From Rubrolithibacter danxiaensis (GTDB taxonomy: Bacteria; Bacteroidota; Bacteroidia; Sphingobacteriales; Sphingobacteriaceae): a stretch of DNA of 64,000 nucleotides. The DNA lies in the NCBI RefSeq assembly GCF_047272945.1, contig NZ_JBKOPS010000007.1, positions 224,368 to 288,367 of the forward strand, given 5' to 3'. Position 1 is the stretch's first letter, and the number at the start of each line of letters is the position of its first letter. The notes beneath the pieces are model-generated. The model saw only the letters and a list, made by a program, of their open reading frames with translations. It ran no database searches and was not told the origin of the DNA. This document shows, one piece after another, positions 24,215 to 34,405 of this stretch. The translations under genes were made by a program, and so were the position numbers.

Positions 24215-27023
24215 TCAGGATTTGCTTTTGAAGTTTTTCAAATAGTATGTAAACGACAATAAAAAGTACCGGCCTAAAGAGGTGTTTCTCATATCCTGAA
24301 TATAATTTGTTTCTACCGACCTGCTGATGCTGTTATTCTGATTCAGAATATCGAACACATTCAGCTTAATCTCTGTTCGATCTTTAAAGAACGTATGGCC
24401 GACGGCGGCATTCCATAAAGTAAACCGCTGATCAAATTCGCTACCTAAGCCGTTATATTGCTGGTAATTCAGATCATTATCCAGAATAAATCCTTTTTTT
24501 GTTGTCCATGTAAACCGGAATGATCCGCGGTAGATCTGGTAGGTATCGTTCAACTGGCGTTGCAAACTATTGGTCACCTTGTTAATATTAATATTGTTAG
24601 AAAGGGTGAAATCGATTCTTTCGCTAATATTGCTTGACAGCACAAAGCCGGCACCTCCGGAATAGGTTCTCGACTTATTTTCGCTATTATTTATTATTCC
24701 GGGATTAATAGTATATCCAATGTCAGCATTCAGGTTAAGGTTTGACTTCATAAAAGTAAGGGGTAAACCATAAGCCATTACTCCGCGGTATGATTCGAAA
24801 CCGCTTACGTTTACCGGCTGTGACAACTGTACGCCCTGCCGTAAAAAATTCCATTAAGGGTGGTATCGGCCGCAGCCAGAAAAGTCGCATTGGTAATATA
24901 CTGCTGTGTAAAGCGGGCATTGAGAAAAACAAAAAAGTTTTGATTGTTTTGCTGGTTCACGCTGTTATACCGGGCAATTATGTTATGATTATACTGCTGT
25001 TTCAGATCAGGATTTCCTGCATCGAGAAATAAGGGATTGGTATTATCAATTACATTCTGCAGATCCTGTATAGAAGGTGCAGAAACATTCGTCCTGTAGT
25101 TTATCTGTAGATTTTTACCTCTCCCGGGCCGGTAACTAAACTGAAGGGATGGAAGTATATTATCAAAACTGCGGTTAAAACGAGCAGTTTCAGGAAAAAT
25201 CTGTGTGCTGCGAAGGTTGGCATTCTGATAATTTATACCAGCGCTGAACTGGATCTTGTTTTTTCTGAATTGGTATTCGGTGCTGAAACGATTGGTAAAA
25301 TAATCGTTATTAAAACCGTTTGATAAAGAGTCTATATATTCTGAGTAACTATTTGTAACGGGATCATAGGTATAGCTGGTACGTTCGGAGTTACCATTAC
25401 GGGTTGAAGCATTGTAACTAAAACGCAGAACACCTGTTGTGCTTACCGGTTCGGTATAACTGATCTTTCCGGTGATAGTATTGGTATTGCTATTATTATC
25501 TGTTAATTGATTGATCTGTTCTGTGGCAGGCGCATCGTTTTGATAAAACTGATTTAAAGCTGTTAAATTATTCTTTCCCTCCCTGGAATTAAGATCAGTG
25601 CTGAGGCTGATGGTAAACGTTCTTCCTCTTTTTTCAAAGGCATGCCGGAAAAGTGCTTCGCCGGAAACGGTATAAGCTGAAACTTTATTGTTCGAATTAT
25701 TACCTGATTGGTTGAGAAGTGTATTTTGAAGCATTGTACTCCCGTTACTATTATTTTCCGAACGATTTGTTTGTAAATTTATTCGCGGTGTAAAAACCAG
25801 TTGGTTTTTATCATCAAAATTATGTTCTAAACGTAAATTGAAACGATGGTTGAAATTGTTATTTGCTGAATAATTACTCTCATTATATAACTGTTCTTCA
25901 CTTGTAAAATAACTTCTCTCAAGCAGTTGGTCATTCGTATTATTACTGTTATTGAAGAAATAACTTCCGATGATACTTGAATTCTTACCGTACGAGTCAC
26001 TGTAATTAATTCCTATGGAATTAGTACGGGTTATACCACTTTGCTGACCCACCAGAAAATTGGATGCTGCTCCGCCTCCACCCATTCTGTTTCCTCCCGA
26101 ACCGCCCCTTCGCATGTTTCCTCCTGCCCTTCCGCCGCCTCTTCGTCCACCATTAGAACCGAGTGCTCCGGCAATATCCTGCATAGAAAAATTCTGCTGA
26201 TTAATATTGTTTGATAAACCGATAACGGAGATTCGCTGATCCTGGTTAAAAAGGTTTATGTTACCTCCTGCAATATACCGTTCATCATTTCCGTACCCGC
26301 CCAACACTTTACCGAACTGTCCGTTTCTACGATCAGCACGGGTGACAATATTGATTGTCTTGGTGGTTTCGCCGCTGTTAAAGCCTGAAAACCGATCCTG
26401 ATCACTTTGCCTGTTATAGACTTCAATTCTATCCACAACTTCGACGGGAAGATTTCTTAGTGCAGCAGTAGCGTCCTGTCCGAAGAATTCCTTCCGTCTA
26501 CCAATACCTGTTGAACATCTTCACCCTGTGATGTAACAGTTCCGTTTTCTACCGTTACTCCCGGCATTTTTCTGACCAGCTCCTCCGTATTTGCATTCGG
26601 ATTGGTTTTATAGGAACGGGCATTATAGCTAACAGTATCACCATTTACCGTTGCCGGCGGTGTTTGCCCTACTACTGTTACCTGCTGCAGCTGCCACGAT
26701 TCTACCGTAAGTAAGATAGCGCCTAAATCAAGTGCAGCGTTTTTTATGGTGATATTTCGCTGATACCTTCCATACCCGATATAGGTTATCTCTAACTGAT
26801 AGGAACCCGGAGTAACATCGGCAAACACAAAACCTCCGTTTGCATCTGCAGAAGTTGATTTCGATACAGTACTTTTCGCTACATCGGTAAGACTCACCCT
26901 GGCTCCAACCAATGGTTCACGACTACTGCTGTCTGCTACAAGCCCTTTTACTACTACTGTTTGTGCGTCGGTAAATTTTGCAAAGGCGAATAAAAAAATA
27001 AACGCCGCAAAAAGAGATTTCAT
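24215..27023 (-). pseudogene. CarboxypepD_reg outer-membrane beta-barrel gene with two frameshifts
   Basis: Three frames together make one gene of about 935 codons. 27023-26457 gives a signal peptide, a carboxypeptidase-regulatory domain and most of the plug up to VLVDGR. Moving one base in AGGAATTC (near 26485-26495) continues as EFFGQDATAALRNLP and then VEVVDRIEVYNRQSD. The frame 26436-24811 then runs through a Gly/Arg/Asn-rich loop and the barrel to NGIFY; adding one T to the six-T run near 24845-24850 restores LRQGVQLSQPVNVSG, which joins the last frame (24826-24215, ending YYLKNFKSKS). Both lesions are single-base losses in short runs, so sequencing error and true decay are both possible. 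The family resembles surface barrel proteins of Bacteroidota with unknown cargo. Confidence 0.8.
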
Positions 27024-27171
27024 GGCGGTATGACGGCAGAAAGCACAAGGAGTTTAATCTTGGTAGAAAAGATTAAAACGAAAGTAAAATTATTATCACC
27101 CTGAATCTCTTCAATGACCGTAAGCTAAACTCTCATCTAGCCAGCTCTCCTAATGATCGAACACCTTCAAA

Positions 27172-29922
27172 TTACTTCCGGTTATACTCAATCTGATAAG
27201 AGCCGGAACCTACAGTAAACTGCAGCTCATCAGCGTTTTTGGAAACGTTATTTATCGTTTTCGCTGTGCTGATATCTTTACCATCAATTGCAACTTTTGC
27301 AGAAGACGCACCGGGTAAATGAACGCCTGCCGTAGTATTTGCTGGAACAGTAATATTCAAAATAAATTTACCGTCCTTTATATCCCATGCTGATTTAACA
27401 GTTCCATATAAAGTTTCGTATTCAGCAGAAGCATTGCTGAGACTTCCACCGGGATGAGGTGCAATAATTATCTTTTTATACCCCGGAACTTCCTCGTCTT
27501 CTCTGATTCCTGCAATTTCCCGATACATCCAGTCGCCTATCGCTCCGTATGCGTAATGGTTAAACGAGTTCATATTTGGAGTTTGAAATGTTCCGTCAGG
27601 CTTTTGTCCGTCCCAGCGTTCCCAAATGGTAGTAGCCCCCATTTTAACCGGGTACAGCCAGGAAGGATAGCTTTCCCGCAGCAGCAAAGAATAAGCAACG
27701 TCCCGGTAACCAAACCTGCTTAATACCTGGCATAAGTATGGCGTTCCTAAAAATCCTGTTGTTAAATGGTTATAATCTTTTACATTTTTTACTAATCTTT
27801 CTGCTGCCTGTGCCCGTAATCCCTCCGGTAGCATATCAAAGTTTAATGCTAAAACGTAAGCTGTCTGCGATCCGGAAACCAAACGGCCGTTTGGAGTCAG
27901 ATATTCATTTACAAATGCCTTTTTTATCCTGTTCAGTAAACCGTTGTACGTTTGCACATCTTCCTTTTTATCAAGCACCTTTGCAGCATTTATTAAAAGC
28001 TGTGTTGAATGGGCATAAAAACATTGTGCAATCAGGTATTTGTCGGTTAAAGCAGCACGGCCGTCGTTATCATCATCCGGGCGGTAGAATAGCCAGTCGC
28101 CAAAGTGGAAGCCGGTATTCCATAAATCTTCGGGACTTTTCTGCCGGATATAATTCACCCAGTTCTTCATGCTTTCATACTGCTGTTCAAGCACACGTTT
28201 ATCACCATAGGCTTTATAATACTGCCAGGGAATTATTGTAGCTGCATCCGCCCAGCCGGCAGAACCATCGCCGTCAAAAGCCTGCGGAATAACCCAGGGT
28301 ATGCTTCCGTTCTCATGCTGATCCGCCTTTACATCCTGCAACCATTTACTGAAAAAACCTGCAACATTGCGATTAAAGGTTGCAGTACGGAAGAACGCCT
28401 GTGCATCTCCTGTCCATCCCAGGCGTTCGTCCCGCTGAGGACAATCTGTGGGCACATCAACAAAATTTCCGTTCTGCCCCCACTGTATATTGTGCTGCAA
28501 CTGATTAAGAAGCGCATTAGAACTGCTGAAAGTACCTGCAGGCTTCATATCTGAATAAACGGCAATAGCGGTAAAATTTTCAGGTTTTGGCTCCCCGGGA
28601 AATCCATCAATTTTTATATAACGGAATCCCTGGAAGGTAAAATGAGGCTCATAAACTTCTGGTTTGCCCCCTTTAAGCGTATATTTTATTTCCTGTTTTG
28701 CAGACCTTAAATTATCTGTGTAAAAATTTCCGGCTTTATCTAAAACTTCTGCATGATGAATAGTAATGGTTTCGCCGGGTTTTCCTGACACCTTTAACTG
28801 AACCCAGCCCACCAGGTTTTGTCCAAAATCGACAACTGTTTCCCCTTTGGGTGTTTTAAATATCTTCAACGCTTTAAAGGTTTCCTGTTTTCTTACCGGA
28901 GGACCGGACATGGCTACCAGATTGTTTTTATCAAAATCAGTTACCGTTACCATTTTCCAGCTGCTGTCACTAAAACCCGCAGAACTCCAGCCACTTTTTT
29001 CCATGCGTGCATCGTAAATTTCGCCATCGTAAATCTCTGAAGCACGAACAGGCCCATCGGATGTTGTTTTCCAGCTGCTGTCCGATGTTACCAGGTCTTT
29101 CGTTCCATCTTCATATTGCACCTCCAGCTGAAAAAGCAGGGATAAATCATCTCCATATAAATTAGTTTTACGGTCGCTGAAAGGCATATAACTTGCATAC
29201 CAACCCGAACCGATTGAAACTCCTGCAGCGTTTTCTCCTTGCTTTACTAAATCCGTTACGTCATAAACCTGGTATTGCAAACGCTTGCGGTAGCTGGTCC
29301 AACCGGGTGAAAGGTAGCTGTCTCCCACTCTCTTTCCATTAAATTCAGCTTCGTATATTCCGTGTGCAGTAATGTATAAACGGGCAGCTTTTACCGGGCT
29401 TTTAAGGCGAAAGCCTTTTCTTAATAAAGATGCCGGGCGTTTTCCATCTTCAGCAATTTTTCTTTCTCCCCGAATCCATTTGGCCGACCATGCATCTGCA
29501 GATAATAATCCCATTTCCCAGGATTTGATTTCACTCCAGGGTGACACATTTCCCTGATTATCCCAAACCCGAACCTGCCAGAAACATTTTTGCCTCGACT
29601 GCAAAGCCGGCCCTTCGTATTGTATATGTATTGATTTATCTGAATTAACTTTTCCTGTTTTCCACAAAAGCGCTTCTCCCTTCTCAGTTGCTTCCGCAGT
29701 ATTAGCAACCCGTATTTCATAAGCCTTTTGAAGTATATTTTTATCTGAGGATTGCAGTTTCCATGATAAACGCGGGTTCACTACATCAATACCTAAAGGA
29801 TTATTCTGATACTCGCAGGTTAAATCATATACTTTTAGTTTTTGAGAAAAGGCAGGTAAAACAAACGAACAACTAAGCAGAAAAAGATAAAATGCAGTGC
29901 AATAAATTTTAAATTGTCTCAT
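27172..29922 (-). CDS. Glycoside hydrolase family 78, alpha-L-rhamnosidase
   Basis: A 916-residue exported enzyme that removes terminal alpha-L-rhamnose. The signal peptide ends PAFSQ (residue 27). Order of domains: an Ig-like N-domain (about 30-140, CEYQNNPLGIDVVNPRLSW), beta-sandwich domains (about 145-460, with ITAHGIYEAEFNGKRVGD), the (alpha/alpha)6 catalytic barrel (about 465-820), and a C-terminal sandwich. DCPQRDERLGWTGD at 493-506 is the family signature and contains the predicted general acid Glu499. It is transcribed away from the ABC genes. With the GH95, GH43 and sialate esterase genes it fits removal of sugar caps from branched glycans. Confidence 0.92.
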   Translation of the reverse strand: MRQFKIYCTAFYLFLLSCSFVLPAFSQKLKVYDLTCEYQNNPLGIDVVNPRLSWKLQSSDKNILQKAYEIRVANTAEATEKGEALLWKTGKVNSDKSIHIQYEGPALQSRQKCFWQVRVWDNQGNVSPWSEIKSWEMGLLSADAWSAKWIRGERKIAEDGKRPASLLRKGFRLKSPVKAARLYITAHGIYEAEFNGKRVGDSYLSPGWTSYRKRLQYQVYDVTDLVKQGENAAGVSIGSGWYASYMPFSDRKTNLYGDDLSLLFQLEVQYEDGTKDLVTSDSSWKTTSDGPVRASEIYDGEIYDARMEKSGWSSAGFSDSSWKMVTVTDFDKNNLVAMSGPPVRKQETFKALKIFKTPKGETVVDFGQNLVGWVQLKVSGKPGETITIHHAEVLDKAGNFYTDNLRSAKQEIKYTLKGGKPEVYEPHFTFQGFRYIKIDGFPGEPKPENFTAIAVYSDMKPAGTFSSSNALLNQLQHNIQWGQNGNFVDVPTDCPQRDERLGWTGDAQAFFRTATFNRNVAGFFSKWLQDVKADQHENGSIPWVIPQAFDGDGSAGWADAATIIPWQYYKAYGDKRVLEQQYESMKNWVNYIRQKSPEDLWNTGFHFGDWLFYRPDDDNDGRAALTDKYLIAQCFYAHSTQLLINAAKVLDKKEDVQTYNGLLNRIKKAFVNEYLTPNGRLVSGSQTAYVLALNFDMLPEGLRAQAAERLVKNVKDYNHLTTGFLGTPYLCQVLSRFGYRDVAYSLLLRESYPSWLYPVKMGATTIWERWDGQKPDGTFQTPNMNSFNHYAYGAIGDWMYREIAGIREDEEVPGYKKIIIAPHPGGSLSNASAEYETLYGTVKSAWDIKDGKFILNITVPANTTAGVHLPGASSAKVAIDGKDISTAKTINNVSKNADELQFTVGSGSYQIEYNRK

Positions 29923-30051
29923 TTACAGAAGGTTTATAATTAGTTACTGGTATTTACAACTATATATAACAGGTTTATTATGCGCATCCTGTACTGTCCT
30001 GAATTAGCACAATTTTGTAAACTGAGCCTGTATTTACTTTAGATAGCCACT

Positions 30052-32595
30052 CTACACATCTCTCCTTAATACTTCCAAAGGCGGCTTATTCAAAATCCCC
30101 CTGCTGTTTATTAAACCGATCGCAACGGTTAATGCAGACACCAACAGGAATATAATGAAAGCCGGCAATAACTCCGGATGAAATTCAGTTTCAAAGCTGT
30201 ATTTAGCAAGCGCCCAGCTGCTTATGAATGAAAGAAAAATACCAGTAAGAGATGCCAAAGCACCTAAAAAAAAGTACTCGAGCGCGGTTATAAAAAGAAT
30301 CTGCTTTCGACTTGCACCCAGGGTTCTGAGAAGTACACTTTCCTGTATACGCTGGTATTTGCTGATTAGCACTGATGCAACAAGTACTATCAGTCCGGTA
30401 AGAATGCTGAACGCGGCCATAAAACGAATAACAAATCCGATTTTATTAAGAATTTCATCTAAAACACTTAATACCAGATCCAGATCGATAATGGAGACAT
30501 TAGGGAATCTCTGAACAACAGCCTGTTGAAAAGCAACCGATGCTTCTGTAGAAGGTACCCTTGTAATCAATACATGAAACTGAGGTGCATCCTCAAGCAC
30601 TCCCTTGGGGAATACTACACGAAAATTGGTCTGAATGCGATTCCAGTCTACTTCCCTGAAGCTGCCTACTACCGCTGGGATGAGTGCTCCCTGTACGTTA
30701 AAAACCATCTTATCGCCAATTTTTATATGCGTGCGTTCTGCGTACCCTTCTTCCAGTGAAATGTAAACAGTTCCGTCCTTCGCAATATTTCCGCTCCACT
30801 TTCCTTCGGTGATCTTTTCAGAACTGGTCAGCGAATCGCGAAAAGTAACTCGTAGCTCAGAATTAAAAGCTCTTGGAGAAATTTGAAGAGTGGAATCCTT
30901 TCTTACATCAGCCGCAGTTAAACCGTTGATTTCTTCTACCCTCATGGTAACGATAGGAACCTCCTGGATAATAGGCAGCTGCTTCTCCCGCGTTAAATTG
31001 GCAATATCCTTTTTCTGATTTGGTTGAATATCAAACAGAACCATGTTAGGCTGATTACCGCTTGCAGAAAGCGTAACTCGTTTCAGAAGGATATCCTGGA
31101 TAAAAAACAGGGTACAGATAAAGGTTGTTCCGAGACCGATAGAGACAATCAGTATCAGTGTCTGATTATTCGGCCGGAATAAATTTGCAAGTCCCTGCCG
31201 CCATACATAGCTGAACGAAGATGGGAAAAACCGTTTAACCAGGTTGATCACAAGCCATGCCAATGCGGATAATACTGCAAATGAAAAGACTACTCCTAAA
31301 GTAAAATAAGCAGCTTTTATCCAGCTTGTTAACTGAAAGTAACTAAAGATAAAAATAAACAGAAGGATAAGAAGATAAACGAGCCCTTTTAAACGATCTT
31401 TGAATAAGCTGAGATGTTCATAAGATAAACGCAGCGTATTCAGGGGTGATATATTTCGTATAGAAATCAGCGAGAGTAAAGCAAAAAGAATGGAGATAAT
31501 AAGGCCCAGTCCTACTCCCTGTAAAATAGCTACCCAGGAAATATCATTCGAAATTTCAACAGGTAACAGGTCTTTTAATACCAGCGGCAATACTTGTTGA
31601 ACAATCGTTCCTATTATCGCTCCGAGAAGAGAACCGATCAACCCAATTCCGGCAATCTGTATTAAATAAATGAGAAAAGCCTGCTTTCCCTTTACACCCA
31701 GGCAACGTAGTATTGCAATAGTGGCAATCTTTTCACGCATGTAAATATGAATAGCGCTTGCCACTCCGATACACCCCAGTAAAAGAGCAATAAAGCTTAC
31801 TAAAGATAAAAAGCGGGTTAAATCGGCAAAAGAACGGCCTGTCTGCTCTTTCTGAGATTCAATGGTGTCGTGATCCAGACCTTCCTTTTCCAGTCTTTTT
31901 TCAATTCGTTTAACCAGCTTCTCTACATTAACCGACTGATTATACTGATAGTAAAATTTATAATTGATCCTGCTTCCCTTCTGGGCCAATCCTGTTTGGT
32001 TCAAATACTTCAAGGGAATGTAAACAACCGGAGCAATACTGGTAGACAATCCTGTTTGCCCCGGTGCTTTATCTAATATCCCGGCGATACGAAAGGTTAC
32101 TTCGCCTACTTTAATGGAATCGCCAACCTGTGCGTTAAACTGAAGCATGAGGGTTTTTTCCACCAATGCTTCTTTTTCATGCCTGAAATTTGCTCCTGCT
32201 TCTTTGGGTGTTGTTTCTAATTTCCCATAGTAGGGAAAATTACCTTGCAGCGCACGGATATTTACCAAACGAGTGCCTTTACTTTTAGGAAAGTAGATCA
32301 TCGAAGCAAAACTTCGTTCCTCAGACCGCTCTTTACCTAAAGAATAAAGAAATTGAACAGTTTTAGCGGCGGGAATCTTATTTGTTGAAATAACAAGATC
32401 AGCACCAATAAGGGTAGCAGCCTGCTCATCGATATCTTTACGAAGATTGTCGCCAAAAGAATAAATAGCGACCAATGCTGAAATACCGATGATAATAGAG
32501 GAAATAAACAGCAATAAACGGGATCGGTTGCGACGGCTGTCCCGCCATGCCATCTGTAACAGCCAGGGAAAGTTTAAAGGGTTGCTATTCTCCAT
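30052..32595 (-). CDS. ABC transporter permease, FtsX/YbbP type
   Basis: An 847-residue inner-membrane protein with two FtsX-like permease units. Helices lie near residues 25-45, 260-285, 310-335, 355-378, 400-425, 430-455, 478-505, 720-745, 770-795 and 805-830. Large periplasmic domains lie between helix 1 and the first triplet and again before the last triplet. This arrangement is that of YbbP, a mechanotransmission-type ABC permease whose true substrate is unsettled; lipoprotein or esterase-linked envelope traffic has been proposed. Its ATG overlaps the stop of the ATPase gene by one base (TGATG), so the two are translationally coupled. Confidence 0.88.
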   Translation of the reverse strand: MENSNPLNFPWLLQMAWRDSRRNRSRLLLFISSIIIGISALVAIYSFGDNLRKDIDEQAATLIGADLVISTNKIPAAKTVQFLYSLGKERSEERSFASMIYFPKSKGTRLVNIRALQGNFPYYGKLETTPKEAGANFRHEKEALVEKTLMLQFNAQVGDSIKVGEVTFRIAGILDKAPGQTGLSTSIAPVVYIPLKYLNQTGLAQKGSRINYKFYYQYNQSVNVEKLVKRIEKRLEKEGLDHDTIESQKEQTGRSFADLTRFLSLVSFIALLLGCIGVASAIHIYMREKIATIAILRCLGVKGKQAFLIYLIQIAGIGLIGSLLGAIIGTIVQQVLPLVLKDLLPVEISNDISWVAILQGVGLGLIISILFALLSLISIRNISPLNTLRLSYEHLSLFKDRLKGLVYLLILLFIFIFSYFQLTSWIKAAYFTLGVVFSFAVLSALAWLVINLVKRFFPSSFSYVWRQGLANLFRPNNQTLILIVSIGLGTTFICTLFFIQDILLKRVTLSASGNQPNMVLFDIQPNQKKDIANLTREKQLPIIQEVPIVTMRVEEINGLTAADVRKDSTLQISPRAFNSELRVTFRDSLTSSEKITEGKWSGNIAKDGTVYISLEEGYAERTHIKIGDKMVFNVQGALIPAVVGSFREVDWNRIQTNFRVVFPKGVLEDAPQFHVLITRVPSTEASVAFQQAVVQRFPNVSIIDLDLVLSVLDEILNKIGFVIRFMAAFSILTGLIVLVASVLISKYQRIQESVLLRTLGASRKQILFITALEYFFLGALASLTGIFLSFISSWALAKYSFETEFHPELLPAFIIFLLVSALTVAIGLINSRGILNKPPLEVLRRDV

Positions 32596-33284
32596 CAGGC
32601 CTTAATCAAAGTATCATCAGCAACCAGTTTACCGCCTTTTATCCGGATAATCCGCTGTGTTTTAGAGGCAAGGTCCATATCGTGGGTAACCAGAACTAAG
32701 GTAGTACCGGCCTCACGGTTGAGATCAAAAATCAGTTTAACCACTTTCTCACTTGTTTCTGCATCGAGATTTCCTGTTGGTTCATCGGCAAATAAAATTC
32801 TTGGATTATTGGAAAAAGCCCTTGCCAGAGAAACACGCTGCTGCTCTCCGCCAGAAAGCTGGGCCGGATAATGATGGCCTCGGTCAGCAAGGCCTACTTT
32901 GTCAAGAAGGTCTAAAGAACGTTGCCTGATATTTTTTTCTCCCCGTAACTCCAGAGGAACCATTACATTTTCAAGTGCCGTTAACGTGGGCAACAACTGG
33001 AAATTCTGAAAAATAAAACCGACATACTGGTTTCTAACCTGTGCTCTTTCATCCTCGCTTAACGAGTCTATCCGTATACTGTTCAGTTCAACTGTTCCGC
33101 TGGTAGAACGGTCAAGGCCGGCGCATAAACCCAGCAACGTAGTTTTACCGCTGCCTGAGGGACCAACAATAGAAACAGCAGAACCGGGTTCAATGGTAAA
33201 ATTGATATCGTTCAATACCGTTAAAGTCCTGCCGGCACTTTGGTATGTTTTGTTTAAATTTTGGATATTCAGAATACTCTGCAC
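32595..33284 (-). CDS. ABC transporter ATPase, YbbA/LolD type
   Basis: A 229-residue cytosolic ATPase: Walker A GPSGSGKT at 41-48, Q-loop FQNFQLLP near 92-99, signature LSGGEQQR at 143-150, Walker B ILFADEPTG near 163-171 and the switch His in LVTHDMDLA. It belongs to the LolD/MacB/YbbA branch. It begins with GTG; the expected family start (SILNIQNLNKTY) leaves little room for another site. It partners the permease just downstream and is divergent from a TesA-like esterase, as ybbA is in E. coli. Confidence 0.92.
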   Translation of the reverse strand: MQSILNIQNLNKTYQSAGRTLTVLNDINFTIEPGSAVSIVGPSGSGKTTLLGLCAGLDRSTSGTVELNSIRIDSLSEDERAQVRNQYVGFIFQNFQLLPTLTALENVMVPLELRGEKNIRQRSLDLLDKVGLADRGHHYPAQLSGGEQQRVSLARAFSNNPRILFADEPTGNLDAETSEKVVKLIFDLNREAGTTLVLVTHDMDLASKTQRIIRIKGGKLVADDTLIKA

Positions 33285-33383
33285 AATTTTAGTGTTAGAA
33301 TTTGTTATGTAAACAGCATAAAGCTAAACTTAAATGTTAGACACATGTTTAAAAATACTGTTACTTTGATTCAAAAATTTACT

Positions 33384-34064
33384 ATGCGTACGTTCTTAAT
33401 ATTCTGTTTTCCCTTGTGTTTGGCCCTGTTGTCTTGTAATAACAACTCCGGTGAGACTGCCGAAGGGAAACAAAAATCAGATAGTGATACTTTAAAGATG
33501 AATAAAACTGAAATAAAAAACATTCTTTTTTTTGGCAACAGCCTTACAGCCGGTTACGGACTTGATGATCCTTCAGAAGCATTTCCGGCTGTAATCCAGC
33601 AAAAGATAGATTCTCTGAACCTTCCCTACAAAGCGATCAATGCAGGCCTAAGCGGTGAGACTACGGCCGGAGGTAAAAACAGAATTGACTGGCTGCTGAA
33701 GCAAAAGGTAGATGTTTTTGTGTTAGAACTTGGAGCTAATGACGGACTCCGTGGTATTCCGGTTACTGAAACGGCTAATAACCTGCAATCTATTGTTGAT
33801 AAGGTAAAAGCGAAATATCCGGAAGCTCAACTGGTTATGCTTGGCATGGAGGTGCCTCCAAACATGGGTGGCACCTATGCTTCACAGTTTCGGGTCATCT
33901 TCAGAAAGATCGCTGAAAAGAATAACATGGCTTTTGTGCCGTTCCTGCTTGAAGGCGTTGCGGGAAATGTAGATCTTAATTTACGTGATGGCATTCATCC
34001 TACCGGGAAAGGATATAAAATTGTTGCTAATAACGTTTGGGAAGTTTTGCAGCCTTTATTGTAA
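33384..34064 (+). CDS. TesA-like GDSL arylesterase lipoprotein
   Basis: A 226-residue SGNH hydrolase. Catalytic Ser53 (GNSLTAGYG), Gly90, Asn119 (GAND), Asp202 and His205 (DGIHP) are all in place. Before the domain lies a lipoprotein signal with Cys18 (LLSC) and a polar linker, so it acts at the envelope on short acyl or aryl esters. The frame extends upstream to 33261 and there is another ATG at 33345, but the ATG at 33384 gives a clean signal peptide. It is divergent from ybbA/ybbP-like genes, the same arrangement as tesA in E. coli, which supports a shared envelope lipid role (inference). Confidence 0.88.
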   Translation: MRTFLIFCFPLCLALLSCNNNSGETAEGKQKSDSDTLKMNKTEIKNILFFGNSLTAGYGLDDPSEAFPAVIQQKIDSLNLPYKAINAGLSGETTAGGKNRIDWLLKQKVDVFVLELGANDGLRGIPVTETANNLQSIVDKVKAKYPEAQLVMLGMEVPPNMGGTYASQFRVIFRKIAEKNNMAFVPFLLEGVAGNVDLNLRDGIHPTGKGYKIVANNVWEVLQPLL

Positions 34065-34166
34065 ATTAATAGAGCAGTAAAAGAAGCCAAAACAAACTTT
34101 TATAAGCTCCTCTATTTAAGAAACTTTACAGCAAGTCTTTCAGTATAAGGATAAAAAAGAAAGATT

Positions 34167-34256
34167 ATGGAACTTTTTATCCTGATTATCCTTTCTGTGA
34201 TTTTTATTCTTTGTTACGGATACGAGGCACCCTTACACGATGACGACAAATCTTAA
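34167..34256 (+). CDS. Possible 29-residue membrane peptide
   Basis: ATG at 34167 after an A/G-rich stretch (AAAAAAGAAAGATT) opens a 29-codon frame: a hydrophobic helix of about 15 residues (LFILIILSVIFILC), then a short acidic tail (HDDDKS). It resembles small single-span proteins such as KdpF only in build. There is no kdp context, so the identity is unknown and coding is unproven. Confidence 0.35.
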   Translation: MELFILIILSVIFILCYGYEAPLHDDDKS

Positions 34257-34405
34257 ATAGCTGTTTCCTAGTTGTCCTCTTCTTTAAAATGTAATAAAAA
34301 TAAAACGGGCAGCTTTATTGCATTCAATTATCTGCAATTAAACCACCCGCTTCCAATTTGCTGAATTTCTCAGCTTGTTATTTATTCGTATATAAACTGG
34401 CAATA

